Source: an uncultured Mordavella sp. (GTDB lineage Bacteria; Bacillota; Clostridia; Lachnospirales; Lachnospiraceae). Taken from it: a stretch of DNA of 44,337 bases. The first letter of the stretch is position 1; each line of letters begins with the position of its first letter. The DNA is taken from positions 1-44,337 of the forward strand of contig CABPCP010000023.1 in NCBI GenBank assembly GCA_902406105.1. Reading direction: 5' to 3'. Under the pieces are notes generated by a model, which did no database searches, was not told the origin of the DNA, and saw only the letters and a program-made list of their open reading frames with translations. Shown here in pieces: positions 32,695 to 40,621 of the stretch. The position numbers and the translations under genes are program-made.

Positions 32695-35600
32695 ATGCCT
32701 AAGAATAAAGAGATCAAAAAGGTTTTGGTGATCGGTTCAGGCCCGATCGTCATCGGCCAGGCGGCGGAATTCGACTATGCGGGAACTCAGGCCTGCCGCT
32801 CCCTGAAGGAAGAAGGATTGGAAGTGGTGCTTTTAAACTCCAATCCGGCGACGATCATGACGGACAAGGATATTGCGGACCGGGTATATATAGAGCCTCT
32901 GACGGTGGAGGTGGTGGAGCAGCTTATTTTGAAAGAAAAGCCAGACAGTGTGCTTCCTACCCTGGGCGGCCAGGCGGCGCTGAATCTGGCCATGGAGCTG
33001 GAGGAAAACGGATTCCTTAAGCGGAACCATGTGCGCCTCATCGGAACCACTGCCGAGACTATTAAGAAGGCGGAGGACCGGCTGGAATTTAAGACCACGA
33101 TGGAAAAGATCGGGGAGCCATGCGCAGCCTCGCTGGTAGTAGAAAGCGTGGAAGAAGGAGTAAAATTCGCTGAGAAGATCGGCTATCCGGTAGTCCTGCG
33201 GCCTGCTTACACGCTGGGGGGAAGCGGCGGCGGCATCGCCCACAGCCGGCCGGAACTGATGGAGATCCTGGAGAACGGCCTCCGGCTGTCCCGTGTGGGG
33301 CAGGTGCTGGTGGAACGCTGTATCGCCGGGTGGAAAGAGATTGAATACGAGGTCATGCGGGATGGAAATGGGAACTGCATTACCGTTTGTAATATGGAAA
33401 ACATCGATCCGGTAGGAGTACATACCGGAGACAGTATTGTAGTAGCGCCGTCCCAGACGCTGGGCGACAAAGAATATCAGATGCTGCGGACTTCTGCCTT
33501 GAATATCATCAGCGAGCTGAACATCACAGGAGGCTGCAACGTCCAGTACGCCCTCCATCCGGATACATTTGAATACTGTGTGATTGAGGTAAATCCCCGT
33601 GTCAGCCGGTCTTCCGCGCTGGCGTCCAAGGCTACGGGATACCCCATTGCCAAGGTGGCGGCCAAGATCGCGCTGGGATACACCTTGGATGAGATCCAAA
33701 ACGCGGTGACCAAGAAGACCTACGCAAGCTTTGAGCCTATGCTGGACTACTGTGTGGTAAAGATCCCGCGCCTTCCTTTTGACAAATTTATCAGCGCCAA
33801 ACGGACATTGAGTACCCAGATGAAGGCCACCGGAGAAGTGATGAGCATCTGTGACAATTTCGAGGGGGCCCTGATGAAGGCGATCCGGTCTTTGGAGCAG
33901 CATGTAGACAGCCTTATGTCCTATGATTTCTCTCATCTGGATCGGGAGGGACTTCTGGAAGAGCTGGCAGTGGTGGACGACCGGCGGATCTGGAAGATCG
34001 CGGAAGCCATACGCCAGGGGATCTCTTACGAAGAGATCCATGAGGTGACGAAGATCGACCTTTGGTTTATCGATAAGATCGCGATCCTGGTGGAAATGGA
34101 GCAGAAGCTCCAGAACAGCCCGCTGAATATGGAAATATTAAAAGAAGCCAAGCGGATGGAATTCCCGGACAGCGTGATCGCCAAACTGACGGGCAATACC
34201 GAGCGGCAGATCCATGATATGCGCCATGAATACGGCATCCGGGCGGTTTATAAAATGGTAGATACCTGCGCGGCAGAGTTTGCGGCGGAGACGCCCTATT
34301 ATTATTCTGTGTACGGCAGTGAAAATGAGGTGGAAGAGACCAGAGACAAGAAGAAAGTGCTGGTGCTGGGATCAGGCCCGATCCGCATTGGCCAGGGCAT
34401 TGAGTTTGATTTCTGCTCTGTCCACTGTACCTGGGCGTTTGCTAAAGAAGGCTACGAGACCATTATTGTAAATAATAATCCGGAGACGGTAAGTACGGAT
34501 TTTGACATTGCGGATAAACTGTATTTTGAGCCGCTGACGGCGGAAGACGTGGAAAGTATCGTAGATCTGGAGAAGCCGGACGGGGCGGTAGTGCAGTTTG
34601 GCGGACAGACAGCCATCAAACTGACAGAGGCCCTGATGAAGATGGGGGTTCCCATCCTGGGAACATCAGCGGAAGATGTGGATGCGGCGGAGGACCGGGA
34701 ACTGTTCGACCAGATTCTGGAAAAATGCGGGATCCCAAGACCTACCGGAGGAACCGTGTATACTGCGGAGGAAGCCAAGGAAGTAGCCAACCGTTTGGGC
34801 TATCCGGTGCTGGTAAGGCCCTCCTACGTGCTGGGAGGCCAGGGAATGCAGATCGCCATCAACGATCACGATATTGACGAGTTTATCGGGATCATCAACC
34901 GGATCGCCCAAGATCATCCCATCCTGGTGGATAAATACTTGCAGGGAAAAGAGATCGAGGTGGATGCGGTCTGCGATGGAGAAGACATTGTAATCCCTGG
35001 GATCATGGAGCATATCGAGCGTGCGGGCATCCATTCCGGGGACAGCATATCAGTATACCCGGCTAAAAGCATTTCCGAAAGGACGAAGGAAATCATCGAA
35101 GATTATACCTGGAAGCTGGCCAAATCCCTTCATGTGATCGGCCTGATCAATATCCAGTTTATTGTGTGCGGGGAAGATGTGTATGTGATCGAAGTAAATC
35201 CCCGGTCCAGCCGTACCGTTCCTTATATCAGCAAAGTAACCGGGATTCCCATTGTACCGCTGGCGGCCAAGGTCATTATGGGGCAGAAGCTAAAAGACAT
35301 GGGATATACGCCGGGACTTCAGAAAGAAGCGGACTATTTCGCGGTCAAAATGCCGGTGTTCTCCTTCGAGAAGATCCATGACGCCGATATCAGCCTGGGA
35401 CCGGAGATGAAATCCACCGGCGAGTGTTTGGGCATTGCCAAAACCTTTGATGAGGCGCTGTACAAAGCATTCTTGGGAGCCGGGATCAAGCTCCCCAAAT
35501 ATAAGAATATGATCCTGACGGTGCGGGATGAGGATAAGCCAGAAGCGGTAGAAATCGGGCGCAGATTCACAGATATCGGCTACCGGATCTTCGCCACTAA

Positions 35601-35892
35601 GGGAACGGCGGACGCCTTGAAGGCGGCAGGGGTAAAAGCCAACACGGTAAGCAAGATCGAACAGGAGTCCCCTAACCTGATGGATTTGATTCTGGGACAT
35701 AAGATCGACCTGGTCATCGACACGCCGCCCCAAGGAGCTGAGCGGGCCAGAGACGGATTCATCATCCGCAGGAGCGCCATCGAGACCGGCGTCAACGTAC
35801 TGACCGCCATCGACACCGCCGAGGCGCTGATCACAAGTCTGGAAAATACAGATATCAAGAAATTGACATTGATCGACATAGCGAAGATTTGA
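32695..35892 (+). CDS. carB: Carbamoyl-phosphate synthase large chain
   Basis: A 1065-residue enzyme that makes carbamoyl phosphate from bicarbonate, ammonia and two ATP, for arginine and pyrimidine synthesis. It shows the internal duplication of the family: KVLVIGSGPIVIGQAAEFDY near residue 8 and KVLVLGSGPIRIGQGIEFDF near residue 555 start the two ATP-grasp halves, each with a PSYVLGG- or PAYTLGG-type loop. The C-terminal MGS-like regulatory domain covers about 935-1065 (AVEIGRRFTDIGYRIFATKG and VIDTPPQG). AAAGGAG lies 9 nt before the ATG, overlapping the carA end. Repeat copy D starts 8 nt after the stop codon. Confidence 0.98.
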   Translation: MPKNKEIKKVLVIGSGPIVIGQAAEFDYAGTQACRSLKEEGLEVVLLNSNPATIMTDKDIADRVYIEPLTVEVVEQLILKEKPDSVLPTLGGQAALNLAMELEENGFLKRNHVRLIGTTAETIKKAEDRLEFKTTMEKIGEPCAASLVVESVEEGVKFAEKIGYPVVLRPAYTLGGSGGGIAHSRPELMEILENGLRLSRVGQVLVERCIAGWKEIEYEVMRDGNGNCITVCNMENIDPVGVHTGDSIVVAPSQTLGDKEYQMLRTSALNIISELNITGGCNVQYALHPDTFEYCVIEVNPRVSRSSALASKATGYPIAKVAAKIALGYTLDEIQNAVTKKTYASFEPMLDYCVVKIPRLPFDKFISAKRTLSTQMKATGEVMSICDNFEGALMKAIRSLEQHVDSLMSYDFSHLDREGLLEELAVVDDRRIWKIAEAIRQGISYEEIHEVTKIDLWFIDKIAILVEMEQKLQNSPLNMEILKEAKRMEFPDSVIAKLTGNTERQIHDMRHEYGIRAVYKMVDTCAAEFAAETPYYYSVYGSENEVEETRDKKKVLVLGSGPIRIGQGIEFDFCSVHCTWAFAKEGYETIIVNNNPETVSTDFDIADKLYFEPLTAEDVESIVDLEKPDGAVVQFGGQTAIKLTEALMKMGVPILGTSAEDVDAAEDRELFDQILEKCGIPRPTGGTVYTAEEAKEVANRLGYPVLVRPSYVLGGQGMQIAINDHDIDEFIGIINRIAQDHPILVDKYLQGKEIEVDAVCDGEDIVIPGIMEHIERAGIHSGDSISVYPAKSISERTKEIIEDYTWKLAKSLHVIGLINIQFIVCGEDVYVIEVNPRSSRTVPYISKVTGIPIVPLAAKVIMGQKLKDMGYTPGLQKEADYFAVKMPVFSFEKIHDADISLGPEMKSTGECLGIAKTFDEALYKAFLGAGIKLPKYKNMILTVRDEDKPEAVEIGRRFTDIGYRIFATKGTADALKAAGVKANTVSKIEQESPNLMDLILGHKIDLVIDTPPQGAERARDGFIIRRSAIETGVNVLTAIDTAEALITSLENTDIKKLTLIDIAKI

Positions 35893-35900
35893 TTTACGCG

Positions 35901-36010
35901 AATTCAGGACGTAGCCTTTTTGCAAAAGGCTACGTCCTGAATTGCGTTTTGCCCTGTACCAAATCGTCTGAAGGGGTGTACCTTTTTGCGTTTTGCCCTG
36001 TACCTAAATC
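35901..36010 (+). repeat. Dispersed palindrome-tail repeat, copy D
   Basis: Perfect 20-bp arms at 35901-35920 and 35924-35943 with a TGC loop. The arm begins AATTCAGGACGTAGCC, so positions 5 and 6 differ from copy B and the opposite arm differs to match. Two tail units follow: GCGTTTTGCCCTGTACC at 35944-35960 and again at 35988-36004, separated by a segment containing GGGGTGTACC. Placed between carB and the sigma factor gene. Confidence 0.92.
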
Positions 36011-36065
36011 ATTTTTTATGTTAGAAACGTTATATATACAGGGGGACGCCCCAGGAGGTTTTATT

Positions 36066-36596
36066 TTGACGCGTGAAAATGAATGGTTACGGAAAATTGC
36101 AGAAGGGGACCCGGCTGGATGGGAGGAGCTTACGGCTTTTTATTATGAGGAGATTTTACGATACTGTCTTTACCATACGCCGGATCGTACGTCGGCGGAG
36201 GATGCGGTGCAGGAGACATTCTTGAAGGTGGTGAAGTATTTCCCGGCTTACAGGCACAGGGGAAAGTTTCGGGCTTTTCTCTATAAGGTGGCGGCCAATA
36301 CTTGCGCGGATCTGTGGAGACGGAGCAAGCATGAGAGGCTGATGGAAGATTATGAAGACATGGGAGAGATGAGCTGCCAGGAGGCTGGGTTTGGCCAGGC
36401 AGAAGAGGATATGGATTTTGGGAAAATGGTCCGGGAACTGCCTAAGGACCTGCGGGAGATCGTATATCTGCGGTTTGCTCAGGACTTAAAGCTTAGAGAA
36501 ATCGGTGAAGTGACAGGACTCCCTATGCGGACGGTGCAGACCAGACTTCGGACAGCGCTTGCGCAGATCAAAGCCAGGATGGAAAAGGAGGAGTAA
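36066..36596 (+). CDS. ECF-type RNA polymerase sigma factor
   Basis: A 176-residue sigma-70 family protein with only regions 2 and 4. Region 2 (about 15-80) includes the core-binding stretch EDAVQETFLKVVKYFPAYR and FRAFLYKVAANTCADLWRRS. Region 4 (about 115-170) contains LPKDLREIVYLRFAQDLKLREIGEV and the recognition helix LPMRTVQTRLRTALAQIK. The start is read as TTG at 36066, 7 nt after AGGAGG, because the ATG at 36018 lacks a ribosome binding site and would add residues unrelated to the family. The next gene, a membrane protein, starts 3 nt after its stop codon. The operon arrangement suggests sigma plus anti-sigma or partner, controlling the ABC transporter. Confidence 0.93.
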   Translation: MTRENEWLRKIAEGDPAGWEELTAFYYEEILRYCLYHTPDRTSAEDAVQETFLKVVKYFPAYRHRGKFRAFLYKVAANTCADLWRRSKHERLMEDYEDMGEMSCQEAGFGQAEEDMDFGKMVRELPKDLREIVYLRFAQDLKLREIGEVTGLPMRTVQTRLRTALAQIKARMEKEE

Positions 36597-36599
36597 GGG

Positions 36600-37436
36600 A
36601 TGGATAGAATCTTGTGTGCCAAATTGGAAAAGGCCTTAAAGCAGGAGGGAAACTGGAACAAGATGGAAAAACAGCAGCCCAAGAAAGCAGAAATGGATCA
36701 CAGGGAGCAGGTGCAAAAAGCGGTACGCAAGGAAGCTCTCAAACGGGGCGGCAGAAGACAGATCAGCTTCGGGGAATTCCTTCTGCGCCAAATTCCCTTT
36801 ATGGCAAAGGAACTGTGGATCATACAGGGGAGTATTGCGGCGTTTATATTTTTGCTGCTCCATCATACGTTGGGAGGCGGTTTTCCGTTTATGGAAATCC
36901 GTCATATCCCGCTGCTTGCCGGTATTTTCGCCGTTGTCCTTGTTATGGCAGGCGTTCCGTTTTTGGTCCGCTCTTATCAGTGCAGGATGTACGAGGTGGA
37001 AATGGCGTCTAAGATGTCGTTTACCCGGCTTTTGCTGGCTGATCTGATTCTGGCGCTGGCAGGCAGCGCGGCGGCATTTGGGGTCTGCGGTACGCTGATG
37101 GCAAGAGGAATGGCTCATTTTGTAAATGTTTCTGGGACAATGGTGGCGCTGTACTTCTTTCTTCCTTTTGCTCTGTCGGGAAGCGGATGCGCTTTGATCC
37201 TGCAAACGGTGAAAAATGTGGAAACAGCGGCCAGGGGAATCGGTTTCTGCGAGGGATACTGTATGTGTCTTTTGGCGCTGTTGCTATATCTTTTCCGGGT
37301 TCAGTCCTGGGTCTACGAGACGGCCTGGATCTGGCAGGGGGCGGGAGCGTTTATGGTACCGGTATCTGTGTATTCTGTGGCAAAGTGGATCAAAAAGGCA
37401 GATTCTATGAGCGGCGGAAAGGCAAAGGCTGCCTGA
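36600..37436 (+). CDS. Membrane protein, possible anti-sigma or ABC partner, unrecognised
   Basis: A 278-residue membrane protein. Residues about 1-65 are charged and cytoplasmic, ending with the basic stretch KRGGRRQISFGEFLLRQ. About six hydrophobic segments follow (near 78-95, 100-120, 142-165, 175-195, 215-235, 243-262). I see no zinc-binding HxxxCxxC of classical anti-sigma factors. It lies between the sigma factor and the ABC genes in a tight operon, 3 nt and 24 nt from its neighbours, so either an anti-sigma role or an ABC membrane subunit role would be consistent. The ATG is 9 nt after AGGAGG. Confidence 0.72.
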   Translation: MDRILCAKLEKALKQEGNWNKMEKQQPKKAEMDHREQVQKAVRKEALKRGGRRQISFGEFLLRQIPFMAKELWIIQGSIAAFIFLLLHHTLGGGFPFMEIRHIPLLAGIFAVVLVMAGVPFLVRSYQCRMYEVEMASKMSFTRLLLADLILALAGSAAAFGVCGTLMARGMAHFVNVSGTMVALYFFLPFALSGSGCALILQTVKNVETAARGIGFCEGYCMCLLALLLYLFRVQSWVYETAWIWQGAGAFMVPVSVYSVAKWIKKADSMSGGKAKAA

Positions 37437-37460
37437 TGCGGTTGGAGAAGAGGTGAGGAA

Positions 37461-38348
37461 ATGAAATTAGAAATTTGTGATATTACAAAACAGTATAAAG
37501 ATAAAACGGCGGTGGATGGGGTGAACTTGACTCTCACCCCAGGCGTATGGGGGCTGCTGGGAGCCAATGGAGCCGGGAAAACTACGCTGATGCGCATGAT
37601 TGCCGGCATCCAGTCCCCTACTTCTGGGGAAATCCGCTATGATGGAATGAAAATTGGAGATCTAGGAGAGTCCTACCGGGATATTTTCGGTTATTTGCCG
37701 CAGGAATTTGGATTTTATCCGGGATTTTCTGTGTGGGACTATTTAGAATATGTGGCGGCTTTAAAAGGACTTTCCAGGCAGGATTCCAAGCAGCGGATCA
37801 CAGAGCTTCTGGAACAGCTTTCCCTGGGGGATGTGAGAAAGAAGAAGATCGCCAGGCTTTCCGGAGGGATGCGGCGGAGGGTAGGGATTGCCCAGGCCCT
37901 TTTAAACGAACCGGAGATCCTGGTACTGGATGAGCCGACCAGCGGATTGGATCCTGGAGAACGGGTGCGGTTCCGCAACCTTTTGTCGGAGTTTTCCCAT
38001 GGCCGGATCGTCCTGATCTCTACCCATATTGTTTCTGACGTAGAGTATATTGCCTCCCAGAACGCGATCATGAAAAATGGGAAGATCATCGCAGAGGGAG
38101 CAACGGAAGAATTGGTCCGGGAAGTAGAGGGAAAAGTCTGGACAGCGAAGATCGGCGCGGGAGATCTGGCTGCTTACGAGCGCAAACTATTAATGGTAAA
38201 TGTATATAATGGAGGGGACGGAAGCCTGAATATCCGGTATCTGTCTCAAAACCCAGCGGTCCCAGGCTCCCAGAGGGCGGAGGCCAGGATGGAAGACCTG
38301 TATCTGTGGCTGTTTCCAGAAAGCGCGGGAGAGGGGGAACATTTATGA
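37461..38348 (+). CDS. ABC transporter ATP-binding protein
   Basis: A 295-residue ABC ATPase. Walker A is GANGAGKTT (34-42), the Q-loop is LPQEFG near 79-84, the signature is LSGGM (133-137), and Walker B is ILVLDEPTSGLDP (153-165). The C-terminal extension after residue 225 is typical of export-type (drug, bacteriocin or Cu-type NosF-like) ATPases. It pairs with the following permease gene by an ATGA overlap. The operon with an ECF sigma factor suggests envelope-stress or antimicrobial export, an inference only. Confidence 0.95.
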   Translation: MKLEICDITKQYKDKTAVDGVNLTLTPGVWGLLGANGAGKTTLMRMIAGIQSPTSGEIRYDGMKIGDLGESYRDIFGYLPQEFGFYPGFSVWDYLEYVAALKGLSRQDSKQRITELLEQLSLGDVRKKKIARLSGGMRRRVGIAQALLNEPEILVLDEPTSGLDPGERVRFRNLLSEFSHGRIVLISTHIVSDVEYIASQNAIMKNGKIIAEGATEELVREVEGKVWTAKIGAGDLAAYERKLLMVNVYNGGDGSLNIRYLSQNPAVPGSQRAEARMEDLYLWLFPESAGEGEHL

Positions 38349-39571
38349 GAATGTTGGGTTTAGAATTAAAACGTCTGCTGAAGACGAAAACGGTTGGGAT
38401 TTTGCTCTGCGCGGCCATACTGTTATCCGGCGTTATGGCCTATTTTCCGATCACATTTGTGAATTCTTATGTGATGGATGAACAGGGAAATATATCGGAG
38501 GTGACTGGAACCGCGGCGATCCGAGCGGAAAAAGAGCGAAAAAGCGCCGTGGCGGGAAAGGTGACGGAAGAAAAGGTGAAAAACGCCATCAAGACCTTTC
38601 GGGAGGTTTACCAGGAATATGGTTCCATTTTTCCGCCGGAAGTGCCGATGCAGGTATATTTGGAGAAGATTGAACCCATTTATGATATCCTGAACTCATC
38701 CGACTGGCTGGCATCGCCCCAGACCTATCTTCTGACCATGACGGATCAGGATATCCATGAGGAAGACGGGGAAGATTACTATGAAAAATGGAGTGAAGCT
38801 TTTGCTCAGCAGGAAGAAAATAAGGAGATCCAGGAACAGATCCGGGAAATGACTGCGCAGGTGGAAACGCCATTTACTTATGTGCCTGGATATTCTTCAG
38901 AATCCTTTGATTATCTGATACTGTATTTCTTTCTGCTCCTGTTTCTTTATGCGGTCATTGCGGCCCAGTCCTTTTCCGCGGAGTATCAGACTGGAGCTGA
39001 CCATATCCTGCGCTGCGCCAAATACGGGAGATGGAAGCTGGCGGCAGTGAAAATGGGAGCGGTTTTGATCTTATTTGCGGGGACATTCGCGGCAGGATCG
39101 GCCATCTTTATGCTGGTCACGAACTTTGCCTTTGGATGGGAGGGGCTTTCCACTTCGATCCAGATGATGGGATCAGTCTTTAAGCTGCCGGATCTAACCA
39201 TTGGACAGACCCAGGCAGTCACCATATTGGGAGGATTCCTTACACTGGCGGCCTCAGTAAGCTGTGTTCTCTATGTATCCGCCAAAAGCAGAAACGTACA
39301 CACGGCCATGATCATTTCCGTATTCCTGTGCCTGCTTCCTACCGTTATCTATATGATCTCCAACGCAAATGTGGCGGAGATCCTGCGTTCCATCCTGCCA
39401 AGCGGCGGAGCGGGATTGTCCAATAGCTTTTTGTTCGAGCTGGAAGGCACGAACTTTGCGCAAATTGGAAATATCCATATCTGGCTGCCTTATTTGATGA
39501 TGAGTTCGGCGGCGGTAGAAATACCATTATTTTTGCTGCTGGCTGGCCGGGCGTATAGCAGAAAAGAGTAA
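38345..39571 (+). CDS. ABC-2-type transporter permease
   Basis: A 408-residue membrane subunit. After an amphipathic basic start (LELKRLLKTKTVG) comes one hydrophobic segment (about 15-35), then a large soluble loop of roughly 160 residues, then about five segments between residue 185 and the end. This single-plus-five arrangement with a big outer loop is common in ABC-2 permeases. The ATG overlaps the stop of the ATPase gene (ATGA), with GGGGG 9 nt upstream. An earlier frame start at 38306 lies in the ATPase gene and is not needed. Repeat copy E begins 8 nt after its stop codon. Confidence 0.88.
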   Translation: MRMLGLELKRLLKTKTVGILLCAAILLSGVMAYFPITFVNSYVMDEQGNISEVTGTAAIRAEKERKSAVAGKVTEEKVKNAIKTFREVYQEYGSIFPPEVPMQVYLEKIEPIYDILNSSDWLASPQTYLLTMTDQDIHEEDGEDYYEKWSEAFAQQEENKEIQEQIREMTAQVETPFTYVPGYSSESFDYLILYFFLLLFLYAVIAAQSFSAEYQTGADHILRCAKYGRWKLAAVKMGAVLILFAGTFAAGSAIFMLVTNFAFGWEGLSTSIQMMGSVFKLPDLTIGQTQAVTILGGFLTLAASVSCVLYVSAKSRNVHTAMIISVFLCLLPTVIYMISNANVAEILRSILPSGGAGLSNSFLFELEGTNFAQIGNIHIWLPYLMMSSAAVEIPLFLLLAGRAYSRKE

Positions 39572-39579
39572 TGCGGCGG

Positions 39580-39705
39580 TAATCCGGGACGTGGTAATCC
39601 GGGACGTAGCCTTTTTGCAAAAGGCTACGTCCCGGATTACGTTTTGCCCTGTACCAAATCGCCCGATGGGGTGTACCTTTTCGCATTTTGCCCTGTACCC
39701 AAATG
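39580..39705 (+). repeat. Dispersed palindrome-tail repeat, copy E
   Basis: Perfect 22-bp arms at 39594-39615 and 39619-39640 around a TGC loop; the arm begins GTAATCCGGGACGTAGCC. Just before it, the bases GTAATCCGGGACGTG are present a second time (39580-39594), a partial tandem copy of the left arm. Two tail units follow, ACGTTTTGCCCTGTACC and GCATTTTGCCCTGTACC, separated by a segment containing GGGGTGTACC. Position: between the ABC permease and the wall hydrolase gene. Confidence 0.92.
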
Positions 39706-39709
39706 AAAT

Positions 39710-39726
39710 TGTAACAATTTTGTAAT
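39710..39726 (+). promoter_or_regulatory. WalR-like box before wall hydrolase gene
   Basis: TGTAAC (39710-39715), AATTT, TGTAAT (39721-39726) fits the TGTWAH-N5-TGTWAH direct repeat of WalR (YycF). A third TGTAAT follows at 39730-39735. WalR is known to govern autolysins, and the downstream gene is a wall hydrolase. No WalRK genes lie in the window. Confidence 0.5.
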
Positions 39727-39728
39727 AT

Positions 39729-39759
39729 TTGTAATAGAATTGCAATTTTTGAATATACT
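39729..39759 (+). promoter_or_regulatory. Possible promoter of SleB-type hydrolase gene
   Basis: TTGTAA (39729-39734) and TATACT (39754-39759) are separated by 19 bp, a long spacer. The -35 element overlaps the third TGTAAT repeat. Confidence 0.4.
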
Positions 39760-39813
39760 TTTAGGGAAGACGACTTCTGTATTTTTGGAAGTGGATTGGA
39801 GGTTTTGGGTATT

Positions 39814-40491
39814 ATGTGGAAAAACGGGAAAAGGTACGCCGCTTTTTTGCTGTTTTCTGCCAGTGTTTTGTCTACGGCGGGTTTTGCGGAGCGCGCGGCG
39901 CTGGTTTACCCGGAGAAGATAAAAGAGTCTGTGGCTCTGGAGCAGTTGGGACAGACACAGATGGAAGTTCCTGGAACTGAGGCCTGTAAGCTGATTCTGG
40001 AATCACCAGGGGCTGTAATAGAGAGAGAAGAGACGGCCCAAATGGAGGCGGTGTTTGCCCAGACAAAGGCCAATGCGAAAGCCCGGCAGGAAAAGGAAAC
40101 GAAAGCGGCGGCGCAAGCCGCGAAGGGAAAGACGGGTCAAGGAGAAGCAGTGTCTGCCTCAGAAAACACCTTGAAACTTCTTGCCTCCATCATTTTCTGC
40201 GAGGCGGGAAACCAGCCGTATGAGGGCCAGGTAGCCGTAGGCGCGGTGGTGATGAACCGGGTGAGGAGCGGATCATTTCCAGATACCATCCAGGAAGTGA
40301 TCTATCAGAAGGGACAATTTACGCCTGCGGGCAGCGGATGGCTGGATCAGGTGGTGCAAAGTGAGGGATATACGGATTCCGCCATGAGCGCGGCGCGCGA
40401 TGCGCTGGCCGGCGCAAACCCGGTTGGAAACTGTCTGTACTTTGACCAGGGGAGCCAGGGAATGAAGATCGGGGATCATTACTTCCATTGA
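39814..40491 (+). CDS. Cell wall hydrolase, SleB-type (hydrolase_2) domain
   Basis: A 225-residue secreted enzyme with an N-terminal hydrophobic signal (about 5-25, YAAFLLFSASVLSTAGFA) and a charged Ala/Lys/Glu spacer (about 70-115). The catalytic domain begins LLASIIFCEAGNQPYEGQVAVGAVV near residue 120 and ends GNCLYFDQGSQGMKIGDHYFH. The glutamate of FCEAG is the expected catalytic acid of this family, which includes the lytic transglycosylase-like SleB of spores. The ATG at 39814 is 11 nt after GGAGG; a TTG at 39796 is upstream of that site and unlikely. Spacer and signal make it a wall enzyme outside the cell. Whether it acts in growth or germination is not decided. Confidence 0.88.
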   Translation: MWKNGKRYAAFLLFSASVLSTAGFAERAALVYPEKIKESVALEQLGQTQMEVPGTEACKLILESPGAVIEREETAQMEAVFAQTKANAKARQEKETKAAAQAAKGKTGQGEAVSASENTLKLLASIIFCEAGNQPYEGQVAVGAVVMNRVRSGSFPDTIQEVIYQKGQFTPAGSGWLDQVVQSEGYTDSAMSAARDALAGANPVGNCLYFDQGSQGMKIGDHYFH

Positions 40492-40495
40492 GCAT

Positions 40496-40524
40496 TTGAC
40501 AAATAAGAGAGAAACATTTACCAT
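40496..40524 (+). promoter_or_regulatory. Possible promoter of response regulator gene
   Basis: TTGACA (40496-40501), a 17-bp spacer and TACCAT (40519-40524). It starts 5 bp after the preceding stop codon, leaving a leader of about 90 nt. Confidence 0.5.
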
Positions 40525-40621
40525 AGAGACAAATATGATACGGGGCATCGTCCGGCTGAAGGGAAGGACTTCATCCTTAAGCTGGCGCGACAGCCCCTTT
40601 TCAGTGGCGGGAGCAGAGAAA

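Noticed and set aside
32833..34041. 402-codon minus-strand frame within carB
   Set aside because: It is a shadow of the GC-rich third positions of carB; no ribosome site and no domain.
3571..39705. Repeat copies read as a CRISPR array or as insertion sequences
   Set aside because: Copies are thousands of bases apart with no spacers, one is inverted, and no transposase or cas gene is present.
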